From contig ML682005.1 in NCBI GenBank assembly GCA_007922195.1, positions 41,883,177 through 41,947,176 of the forward strand: a stretch of 64,000 bases of DNA, written 5' to 3'. Below the pieces are notes generated by a model. It made no database searches and was not told the origin of the DNA. It worked only from the letters and a program-made list of their open reading frames with translations. The position numbers were made by a program, and so were the translations under genes. Every line of letters begins with the position of its first letter. The first letter of the stretch is position 1. Shown here piece by piece: positions 48,501 to 60,500 of this stretch. The stretch is from Podocnemis expansa. Its lineage: Eukaryota > Chordata > Testudines > Podocnemididae.

Positions 48501-51500
48501 ACGAGTGTGGAGTTGTGGTCTCCTTTGAGAAGCCACATTCTTCCTTCACCTCTCCTTGCCCACAATGGGGAGATTCTTCAGGGATGTTCTAGTCCAGGGG
48601 TTCCCAACCTTTTCAGTAACACAGCACACTTCAATGAGACAAACAATTCCACAGCACATCTACTTTTTTCAGCTGAATCGATTGCTCATAAATGTCTCAT
48701 TTACTTACATTTACTATGGTTACATCTTCCTAGAGAGGTTTGCAACATAACGCATACAACAAGCTAAAGAAGGATAAAATGCATTAATATTTCAAATCTA
48801 CAAGAAAAAAAAATACCCATCCTCTCAATTTTACCTTTTGACCCCCTGCATTTAGCATACTCATATTTTAGAATGGAAAGATCAATCTTTCTTTTAATCT
48901 GATTAATTTTCATGAGTTTTATGAGTTGTAATTTTGGTTGGGCAGAGTATTGTTTAAGATGAAACAATGTTTGTTTTGTATGGATTTTCATTACCTTAGT
49001 ACAAAATTTCATGGCACATTTGGACAGTTCTCACAACACACCATGGCATCCTGGTTGAAAACCACTGCTGTAGTATATAGAGGGATGGCAGTCTATGAAT
49101 AGTTTGTCTAGGAGACTACTTTCAATAACCTCTATTGATGAACACTTAGTGGTACTGTGGTATCTTTTTGTCTTCAAAAAGTCTTACAAACATTATTAAT
49201 GCTTACAAGCCCCTGTGGAGTAGGCAAACAAGCATTAGCTTTTTTCCGCTGAAACCAAGGCAGAGCCATTAGGTGAGTTGTCCACAGCCCCAGGAGGAGA
49301 CCAAGCTGAAGCCATGTGGAATTTGTGGTTGCATTTCAGTGTTTGGACTGTTACATCACTTTTCTCTGGTAATTAACTATTTTTTTCAGCTTCTAACATT
49401 GGATCAGAAGCAAGTTTGCTTTATCAGTTGGAATTTTACTTTAGGAAGTTAAAACACCTTGAAAGCTCTAAAATCTGGTACTTCCGATGTGATGGGAAAT
49501 TGATGGCTTGGGAAAACTTACTCAGCCAGTAGCTGTCAGTGGGATGGGAACAAGTATTCATCTCTCCTTATGTTTTCTGTCACAGTAACACAGCAAATGT
49601 GATCTGTGCAATTGGTTCACCAGTTTTGTTTCTTGTACACTAGCCATTCCGGAATTCCAAAAAAACCTGTCACTGCTGTCTTTCTGGACTAAGTGCACTG
49701 GTCCCACTGTGATGTACCATACCTCTGCAGAAAAGATGATAAAACAGCTGGATGTCACTTTTGCCAAAGCTGTGAATGAAGAGTGCCCAGGACTTGCAGA
49801 AACAGGTGAAGTGTTAAATAAAGAAATTCCACCCACAGTTCAAAGTGGAGCTGGCAGAATTGTCTTGTATGGGCTTCTATAAAATGCCAGTATGCTGGGG
49901 ACAAGTTTTGTTCACCACCGGTTACTGTATCAAGTCCCACAGAGGTCAACTGGGATGTAGTACATACACCTTACCTGAAAATAACTGATTTAAATGATTT
50001 TTGCCATAACTTGTAAAGCCAGAAGATTTTGCTTAAAACAGTAAAACTGAGAAATTAACTGCTTTAAAGTCCATGTGATGAGCAGATAGATTTAATCATA
50101 ATTTTTATTTTTATAGACACATACAGTGTACTAGTGTAGTCAGATAGTAGAAATTTTTTCTCTTATCTGCACTGCCAGTCTTTGATAGTCTCCCACAGTA
50201 CTGTTATCAGTAAGTTAAAGAACTGTAGGGTGGATGAATGGACTATAAGACGGAGAGAAATGTGCCTTGCTCAAAGGATAATGATCGATGGCCCAATATT
50301 TATCCTGTAACAAGGGGTGTGCCCCCGAGGTCAGTGCTGGGGTTGGTTTTCTTCAATCTCCTCATTAACGATCTGGAAGATAGCGTGGATGCACCCTCAG
50401 CAGGTTGGCAGATGACAGAAAGCTAGGGGGAGTGATAGGTATGCTGGAAGGCAGGGATAGGATACAGATTAATTTAGACAAACTACAGAATTGAACCAAA
50501 AGGCAATCTGATGAGATTCAAAAAGGACAAGTGCAGAGTTCTACACTTAGGACCGAGGACTCTCATGTAGTGCTACAAACTGGGGACTGACAGGCTAGGC
50601 AAAAAAGGACCTGATTACAATGGACAAGAAGCTGGATATGAGTCAACAGAGTGCCCCTTTTGCTGAGAAGGCTAATGGCATATTGGGCTGCATTAGCAGG
50701 AACATTGCCAGCAGACTGAGGGAAGTTGTTATTCCCTTCTATTTGGCACTGGTGAAACTTCATTTGGAGTCCTGTGTCTAGTTTAGTGTCTTCTGCTACA
50801 GATAGGTTATGGGCAAATTGAAAATGCTTAGGGGGTTGAAGCACATGACTTACAAGGACAGGCTGAGGGAACTAGAGTTATTTACTTTGCAGAAGAAAAG
50901 AATGAGGAGGGATTTGGCAGTAGCCTTTAGCTACTTGAAAAGAGGTTCCAGGAAGGATCCTGTTCTCAGCAGTAATAGATGACAGAACTAGGAGCAATGT
51001 TGCAGTGCGGGAATTCTAGTTTGGACATTAGGAAAAACTTTTCGCCAGGAGGATGGTGAAGCAGTAGAATGGGTTACCTAGGGAGAGGATGGAATTGCCA
51101 TCATTAGAAGTTTTTAACATGCACCTTGAAAAAGCCCCCCAAAAAAGTTTAGTTGAGGTTGGTCCTGTGTTGGGCAGAGAATTAGACTCACTTACTTCTG
51201 GATGTCCCTTCCAAACCTGATCTATGATTCTCTGATCCTAGGGAGAGAAGGCCTCTCCCTTGCCTATTCTACATTTGTTCTGCCTGAAGAATTTTCAGAA
51301 ATGTCAAAAGCTCTGCATATGAACATGAAATAGACAAAAGATCCATGCATGTCACACCTGTAGGCAATTTCATTGGTCTCAGTGGCATTGCAGAGGTAAA
51401 AGCAAGCACCTTGTTTGGTCCTATAGTTAATAATGCACCCTGTCAGGGAAGTGAAGAGGAAGGGTAGTCTAGTGGACACAGCCACAGACACCCCACGTGG

Positions 51501-54500
51501 CATAGAGCAAATCGCATAACGTGCTGTTCCTCTTCTGGAATTTGACGATAGCTCTTCCCTACCCTCATGGGTTTCATAAAGATAGAATCTACTATGCTGA
51601 TGAGGACCAGTTAGACAAAAGACCATTTTGCCCCTAATGATGATTAGAAATAGCGGAAGACGTCTTGTAAAAGGGGGAAAAAAAAGTCTTACCTTACCTT
51701 CTTCATGTTTTGAAGTGTTGGACTGTGTTAACTACATTGTTTTGCCTGCCTGAAACTTTTTGCTTCATATTACATTGACAATGTTCCTTTTGTCTTTTTT
51801 TTTTCCCGCCTATAGTATTCAGAACCCTGGTGTGTCAGATCCTTGACCGAACAGAGCCAGTCCTCTCCTCCAGTCTGTCTTCTGAAATCCTAACAGTTTT
51901 TCAATATTACAATTATTTTGCCAGCAACAGCATTAGTGACCTTGGAAGCTACATGTTGCAACTTGCAAAAGAAGGTAGAGTACCTAATTTCTGGCTGGCA
52001 GAAGGAAAATCAGTGTTGTTTAAGCAGCATAGAAAACACTTCAGCCTTTGGGCTGATTTTTTCATTAACTGAAAAGAGGGGAAACAACTGCCTTGGGTGT
52101 TGAATATGATTGGGGTTGAAACATGTATTGAAGGAAGGGTGCAGCTATTTCCAGCTGATACCTTCTTACCCATACACATACACACACACACATATATTAG
52201 CTCTAAACCAAGTATGTAGAAAGAATGAATTTTACATCTCTAGGAATACAAGTCTATGGTACTGTGAGCTTGGTGCCAAGAGTCTGTTTCCCCATTGAGC
52301 TGACTGGGCCAGATCTTCTGAAGCACTGACAACTGCAAGGCACTGTGTTTGCTCAGCTTCCTCAGAACTTCCCAAGAAGGACTGAGTACCTCATGTGATT
52401 CGTCCAAAAGGGATGATGGAACCAAAGGAAAGACTTCAATCAGTAAGAGCTGTGCACACTCAGTACCTTCCAGGTTTTGGGGCCAACCCTACAGCACAAT
52501 TTAGCCATTAAATGTTGGTTTGTTAATCTGGTCCATCTGAAATGGAATCACCCTAGTACCCTGTTCTGCCTGACATAGTGCAATACATCTTGGTTTAGTC
52601 GCCAGCTTTTACTCAAGAAGGGCCAAAGGACTGGAATAAGAAAGATGTTCAATAAATAGAGGTCCATTAACAAGAGCTGACAGCAGAGACTGACATAAGT
52701 GAGTAGGATAAACTGGCAAAGAAAGGTGTCCTTGGTGTCAATATATCACAGAGGGGGAAATCTGACTCAAAGCAAGCTAAGGCAATGCCTCTCCCTTGTG
52801 GCGCTTCCGTGCCGTTGTGTGGAGAAACTTGCACAAAGCCTGCAGTCAGTATGGCTGGCTCGAGCCAATGCTATTAGACACTCACTCTCAGGAGCACTAA
52901 CTCTAGTCACTTTTTTTTAAAGAAAGACCAATATAACATCACTATTACCATAATCAGATATCAGTATCCATTGTAAATGTCACTCAGTCATGTGCTCTTA
53001 GATATGGAAAGTACTAAAGGAAAATGTCTTGAAATCAACTCTCCCCCAGGATACTGAGTTTTTCTTGCTACAATAACTGATTAGAACTTAAATTTTCTAG
53101 CTGCAATTAACATTTGATTATTAGGTCATCGCTTTGGGGTGGGAGTAAGAGACCCAACATCCCATTTAGCACATCCACACACGTTACTCCTGTGGAGAAC
53201 AAGTGCTGGTTCTCAGCAAGAGTAACAGAGGCACAGCTCAAGGAGAAAAACAAACAAGCAGTCCTGTGGCACTTTTAAAGACTAAAAAAATTTATTTATC
53301 TCATGAGCTTTCCCGTCTTAAAGCATCTGATGAAGTGAGATTGTCTCCCATGAAAGCTCGTACGATAAATAAATTTGTTAGTCTTTGAAAGTGCCACCAG
53401 ACTCCTTGTTTGTTTTGTTAACTAGACTAACACAGCTACCCCTCTGAACTTCTCAAAGAGCAAAGCACTCCAAGTTGGAGCATTGCAATGCTGGCAGTCA
53501 GTGAAACAGGAAGTTTTCACCTGTCCTTTTGTTCCAGTGGTAATAAGTGAGGATAGCTATTTTAAATGGGAAGGGGTAATATAAAATATGGGAAGACTAA
53601 ATGAACAAAAGGGGAATAACTGACATCTTTGTTTTGCTTTCTAGCTTCAGTGGTTCAGAAGCTGCAGACATTAAAAGATGAAAAACTGCTACAGAACATA
53701 GCTGAACTAACCTCCAGCAGTCTTCCGCCTCAGCAGGAAATTCTGAGGTCCTTGGCTTTACTTCTAACTGAAAATAAAAATGAAACTGGCGAGGCTGTGA
53801 CATTACTCCTCTCAGCTTCAGCAGAAAACCAACATTTCAGGGAGAAGGTAGGGGACAGAGAAAGCATACCTAACTGCAAAAGCCACTCACAGTATAGGAG
53901 ACCTGTACTGTAAAGTCATGTTTCTGTCTGTAGTGTGTAAATTCTGAGTCTTGCAGTGTTGTAGCTATGTTGGTCCTGGGATATGACCAAGATGAGTGAG
54001 GTAATAGCTTGATTTATTTTTCTCTTGGGCCTGAAAAAAAGACCTCTTCCTAGTTCAAAAGATTTTATTTCTAACCTACAGAAGTTGGCCCGATAGAAGA
54101 TATTACTTCATTCACCTTGTTTCTCCAAATCTAACATAATATGCAAATTTCCAGGTTTACCTTTACAATACCTCTCACAATAATATCTGGACATTAAATT
54201 AATCTATTTGGTTTGCATTGTATTGTTCAGCCATCTATCATGTTTCAGGATTAGAGTGAGCAGTTTGGGTTGTTTGTTGAAATATTGCTGGGCCATTCTT
54301 CAAGCACTGCCATTTTGGAAAGATAGGGGTCTGATATTTTGCTCAGAAGGTGGTAAGATATGGGTAGCATAAGGGAATGGCTGATGCGCAGACAGGAACT
54401 AGCTTCATAGGCCCTTGTGAGGTGATTAAAAAAAGAACTTGGATTAAAGAATTTAGTTTAGATAAAACATTGTTTAAAATTAAGGCACCAAAAACAAATG

Positions 54501-57500
54501 AACTAAAGAGAAGGGAAAAGACAAAAAAAAAAAAAGTGTGGAAGTAATGATTCTCTTGTAAGTACAATGCCCGTCCCCCTTTCTACTGCTCACCCAGGGA
54601 AAATTCATTCTTGGGTGCCCTGGTTGTGAGGAGGGGCCAAAGGGTGTGATGGGTTCAGGGAGTGGGGAAGTCCAGATCAGTAAGGGGTTGTGGCACCTTC
54701 TGCCCTGCAAATCTGGATGCGCCTCACAATGCTTTGCTGTGGTAGCTTCCAGCATGGGTTACTCACAACCTGTCTATCTGCATACAGTTCACACCATGAG
54801 TATCTGTGTGCTAGACAGCCCTGATTCAGAAGCTCTGACCCCAGTGGCCTGTTTAGAGCTCCACTCACATCAGGCTTGGTTATAACCAGTAGAATAACCC
54901 CAACAAATATCCTGCCCCAAGTTTCGCCAAACTGTGAATCTGGTAACATCCAGCTCTCTCCAGGACTGTTAAGAGAATGATATGGTCACTTTGTTCCTCT
55001 AAAACCCATCAATTTACAAACTTAACTGAGGTAACACACTAATTTAAACACTGCACTGAGTTCATTTACAGGTGGTGTTCAACATGGTTTCCCTTACAAG
55101 TCATGGCTCACTTTCTCTCACTCAGGACCTTCCATGAAAGCACAAGGGGCTGGTTTCCCTTGATCTCCTTGGTGAAAGATCTTTGCCTAAGTAGATTTCT
55201 CACATAGTCTAGTCCAGAGACTTCAACCCAAGTTTGGTTGAAGGACCCATCTTTCTCAGTACGCAAGAGCTCTGTTCTCTTGTCTTTCTAATGATGGATG
55301 TCAAAGATGGCTTCTGTCCTTGCTCCCAAAGTTCAATGACTGTTTCAAGAGGCAGGAAGACCTCACGGTTATTCCCTTCCTGGTGGCTTCTCAACCTCTG
55401 TACTTAAATGGGGCTTCCATTGTTTAGTTTCCCACCATGCTTAATTTACCTAGGAGACAGGCGTAGTATGGCTCCCTACTCACAGCTGGTATACCCCTCC
55501 TGGCTCATCTGGAGACTATCTTGCCATTGGTCAGATGCCCCTTCCTGTGATCACTCAGCCCATTGTCTCCATCTCATCCTCCACTCAGCTTGGCAGTTGT
55601 CTTTGTGACTCAGCTTCTCCCTCTTCATGACTTGGCCATCCAGCCAGGTCACTTTATTCTTCCCCTTCTGGGGTCTGTCAGTGTCTTTCTGGCTAAGCTG
55701 TTCCAGGCAGTCCTACATCCTATGTTGAAGGACGTCCTACTTCCCCAGCATCTGGTGATGGAACCTGGGCCAACCCTCTTCTCCAAGTTCCAGCTCATTC
55801 ACCCTGTGTTCCACAACTACAGTCTATTTCCTTCCAGACTTGATGGTTCCTTCCCTGGGCTTTGTCCTACTCCCTCTTCCTGTCCTCTGGCACGTCAAGA
55901 TTTACCACGTCTGAGCTTCCTTTGCACCTCAGGGCTTGTTTCCCCTCTGGCTTCTTGCCAGATTCTGTAATCTCCAACATACTGCCTTCGTGCTAGGAGT
56001 GACTGCAGATTATGTCCCCCATGCAACCCCCTTCTGGTTTTAGCTTTATAAAAGCCCTGCCTGGTACTGTCCAGGTGGTGCTTCATCCTTAACTATTACT
56101 GAGCCTGGCTGCTTTCTAGGTGGCCTGTGCAGTTAACTGGCCTATCCAGTGTACCTTTACCCCTTCATGGCCAATGTGGGATGAACACTTCACAACAGGT
56201 AAACAGCTGCCTTCCTTCCTGAGAGGAAACCTATTTTTCCCCAGCATGAAAAGCTTAATATCAATAATTCCTTATACAGTGTTAATACAAACAATTCACG
56301 GTGATGTTAACTACCAGTGTCACAGGCCTTTATGAAAGCCTGCACACTGTGTGCTGTTCAAATACATGTTATTGTGTATGATCAATAGATCCAATTGTTT
56401 ATCACTTGAGATTCAGCCCTCCTGTCTCTGTAGACCAGTAAACCTTTGCAGTGTATTATTTGAATAGATCTGTTCTTTCAGTAGATTTCCAGATCAAGTT
56501 TCCATCTCCTGCTGGACGTAAATGTCAAGCTGTCTCCTACCCTACTTGTTAGTGTGAGGGTTGCTTCTTCCCTTGTTGCCTTGATGGATCTGAGTATACA
56601 ACATGTAAACACATTCTTGCTGCCTTTCAAAGTACTTTAGAAGTAACTTCCAGGTAGGGAAAATGCATTCCTTTGTCTAGTGCAGACCTGCTTATCAACC
56701 CCCTGGAATGTCTGGTTTAAATACACTTTAATTCTAACACATACCTTTACATGTGTACACAGAAGAATATTAATCATTGAGTAGTTTGTTTTCAAATGTT
56801 AGATACCTCACAAGGCATATATTGTACAAAGGTTATTACAACAGAGTGTAGGGTGTGAATAGAGGGTGCCTAGCATCACAGGAAAATGGTGAGATGAAAA
56901 GGAAGGGGAAAGAGAAGGGTTGAGTAGCACTAATCATATTCACACTCCTTTTGGTCATCTTTTGTCACATTATTTCCCTGTCTTCAGTCTCCCTATATTT
57001 TTACCTTCCTTCACTTTCCAACTGTGCAATAGCAGAGCTCTGTGCCACCTTACCCCTCTTCTGTATGAATAAAAGAATGCTCCCTTTTCCTAGCACAGGC
57101 TTGCTGCATTTACATCTCATTCACTGAAAGAGGGAAAAGGCAGCACGGTGCCTGTATCAAAACACTTGCTGGAATTCACTTAGACAGCTTCCTGCTGTTG
57201 AGATTTGCTCCTAACGCCTTTTCTTGTCTTCTCAGCAGTAACTGTAACATTTCTAGAACTGAGCAATAAACATGGTTTAGCAGCTCCTGTTGGCTTTGTG
57301 ATGGTCATTTTCACTTACTCTGGGCTCCAATCCAACTGAGGACAATAGTGACACACAGTCATTACCACCCCTGTTCTAGAGGGGCCACCTTGAAAGCTGA
57401 AAGAGTGCCATCTCCATGACACTTACTTCTTTGCCTCTTTACAGATACTGCCATCAGCAGTACCAGTTAGCATTAATTGCTTTAATGTGCACACTTACTC

Positions 57501-60500
57501 GTTAAGAACTGAGCTAAGATCCCTAACTTCTCACATAGATCATAAAATACAAAACTTGGGCAGTATTGCAATCAATGACATATCCCGTTATCATATCCAG
57601 AGCCATCCCATTACCCAATAAATGATTATTTTATCTTTTCAGTCCTATATCTATATTGTTAGGTAATTTGGCTTTCTGTATTTGGAAATGCAGACACACA
57701 TTACTTTCATTTTTCTGCTCAACACTGCTACAAATATCCTAACTGGTGTCCTCTTCTGTTTTCCAGGCTTTAATTTATTACTGTGAAGTGCTAACACAGC
57801 CTAACCTCCACTTACAGAAAGCAGCCTGCATGGCACTGAAATGCCTTCAGGTAAAATTCGATGCAATCAGTTGTACTGTGCTTTGCTCTCCCATGGACAT
57901 TTCAAAGCAAGACAAAAGTTCTATTCAGTAGTGCCTCCTGAGCACAAAAATGCATGAACAGCAAGATGTAAACAGCAGAACATGAGCTTTGCTTTTTGTT
58001 TGGCATTTGCTGCACTGCTATTTCACAAATGGCTTGTTGGCCTGAATAGTTTACAGTCTTGGTTTTTAAAGCAATTGGTTCTGTGAGGATTAATTATGTA
58101 TTATGCATCTGTCTCTTTGTGCCTTAATAAAAGGGGTCTTACTTATCTTAAGAGTTAGAGTGTATCTTAACTTCTACATGAAAAACCCCAGAGTACACAG
58201 TTTTAGAAGAGGAAAAAAATGAGGCTTCTGACACAAAATTTATAGTGGTCATAGCCAAAAACTGCAAAAAGAGGGATGGAGGGAAATGGAGACAGAAGTT
58301 CATTAGCTGACACCACACCAACTGAGAGTGTAACCAGTAAATAAAAATCCCCATAGCAAAATAGCTGGAATACACAGAAGCCCACTACTCAGTTCCATTT
58401 TTGCACCCCTTCCACAAAAAAGTAATTTTGCTGCACAGTCAGTAAAAGGCCATGGCAAGGAATAGCTGTCCTCAATCCCTGAGCACTCATATGATCTCTG
58501 AAGTTAGGTAGTTACAATAGGTGCCCATGAGCCCCCAGCCAAAGGTATTCCATTAGACATGGATCCCTCTCAAAACTTCCCTCTGGAGAAGATAACTATG
58601 ACGGTATCACCACATTATTCCCTATACACTTACATGCATATAGGTTTATCCTCTCTAGCTATTACAGGATGACAGACCATCTGTAACTATGAGCTTCTAG
58701 CTAAGGCCTCAAACAAAAGCCAAGAAGTGGCTATACAGAAATGCCCACATGACACAAGGCCATTAGAGCATTAATGCCTACTTGCTACTATAATAACTAG
58801 TTCTAAAGGGCTCTCTAATCTAACAGAGAAAGGTATAAAAATTAATGCTGGGAGCTGCAGGCAAACAATTCAAACTAAAAATAAAGGTACACGTTTTTAA
58901 TAGTGAGGCTGATTAACCACTGGAACAAACTAGCAAGAGGTATAGTGAATCTTCCATCCCTTGACGGCTTCAAATCAAAACTCGGTGCCTTCATGAAAGC
59001 TACACTTATACTACAAGCTATTTATACACAAGTTATTGGGCTAAATGAAAGGATAGCTGGCTTAAATTTAAAGGCTCATGTTAGATGGGAGACCACACTA
59101 TGATCTAATGGTCACTTTACAAAACCATGAATCTTTGAAGAAACTGCCTATGCTGGAAAATGGAAACACTTGAGATTTTTCTTTTAGCTCACCTGCATAC
59201 CCACCCTCACCATAGCCCCACCCCAGTGGTTGGTCTTTTTTGCTATTTGTCACATGCAGAAAAGTTGGAAGAGAATGAGCCAGAGGATAGATGTTAGCTA
59301 TGTTGCTTAAGACACAGCTGGAAAGTGCTCAGATACTAATGATAAGCGAAGTATAGTTGAACCAGACAAGAATAGAATAGCTAATTGGAAATGACAGCAG
59401 ATTAAACTTATAAAAATTAAACTAAGCAACTTTAAAGGACCATAGGCCAAATGACTCAAAACACCTTCTGGTGTGATAGGAAAGCACTCATCTCTCTCTT
59501 CCAGTCAAGATCATTTTCAAGTTGTAACTCCCCTGACACAGGCAGCCAAAACTGTAGCTCTGTCAAAAGGCCTGAGATTGTTGCAGAAGTAATATATTGA
59601 GCTCATAAAAACAGAGATACATTTATGGGTGGGAAAGCTGTGGAAAAGGAAGTGTATATGGGTGGGAGAGATGTGGAGAAGGCTTATTTATACCCTGACA
59701 AGAATACAAAGAGAGAGTAACTGGCAATGTCAATAAATGTATTTTTCACTTTCTAGGCTACAGAAAGTATTAAAATGCTAGTCACACTCTGCCAATCTGA
59801 TGATGAAGAAATTAGAAGGATAGCTTCTGAAACCCTTCTCTCCCTTGGTGAGTTGTGTTTTTATTAATAGTACTGTTGCATACACATCCATGAAACATGC
59901 AAGTTTTAAGACAGTAAATCAAAATACAACTGGAGCTGTAGACTCAAGTTTTAAGAAAAAAATCAAATGAAATTGGATCAAAAGAAGGGGAAAAAATATA
60001 CAAAAAGGAGGGGGAAGAGATGCAAAAACAGTTGAGAAGGAACTGATCCCACCAGAAATACTTTACAACCAACCTGAACTACAAGAAAAAATTCCATAAA
60101 GGCCTCTTTATCAAAGTAAAGAAAGAAAAGGGATAGGGGTTCTGTAACTTGTACCTTCTGAATGTGGCCCTTTTATTTTATTTGCTACAACTCTACCCCT
60201 TTGTGCCCATAGTGTATAAATTCCAGGCTCTTCATGATAATCCAGCATGTTACTCATCTCTACATAGTTTTTCTCCAAATTTGGGTCTCTTACCTCAACC
60301 CCAAAAAAAATTAAACTAGGGAAAGAAAGTAAGAGCATCCCAGCCATTTATTCTTTTGCTCAGATATATATGAGATATGCCATCATGTATCAATAATGCC
60401 CCTCTGTGTTACACATTGAACAAACTGGACTGTCTCTGCACAAAAGAATAAATGGACAAATCTGACATCAGAAATAGCAACATTTCAAAAAATCAGTCAG

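Larger units (their letters stand above)
47975..53644 (+). other. RIPOR2: RIPOR2 introns 16-18
   Basis: Intron 16 (47975-49643): GGCCCC-rich motif block, a hAT-like element and a minus-strand MIR remnant. Intron 17 (49806-51815): about 1 kb of CR1. Intron 18 (51975-53644): a short CA-rich tract and a fold-back repeat just upstream of exon 19. Remaining sequence unassigned. Confidence 0.8.

Noticed and set aside
55563..55970. 135-codon open frame
   Set aside because: Ser/Leu/Pro-rich translation of a pyrimidine-rich, probably repetitive stretch in intron 19.
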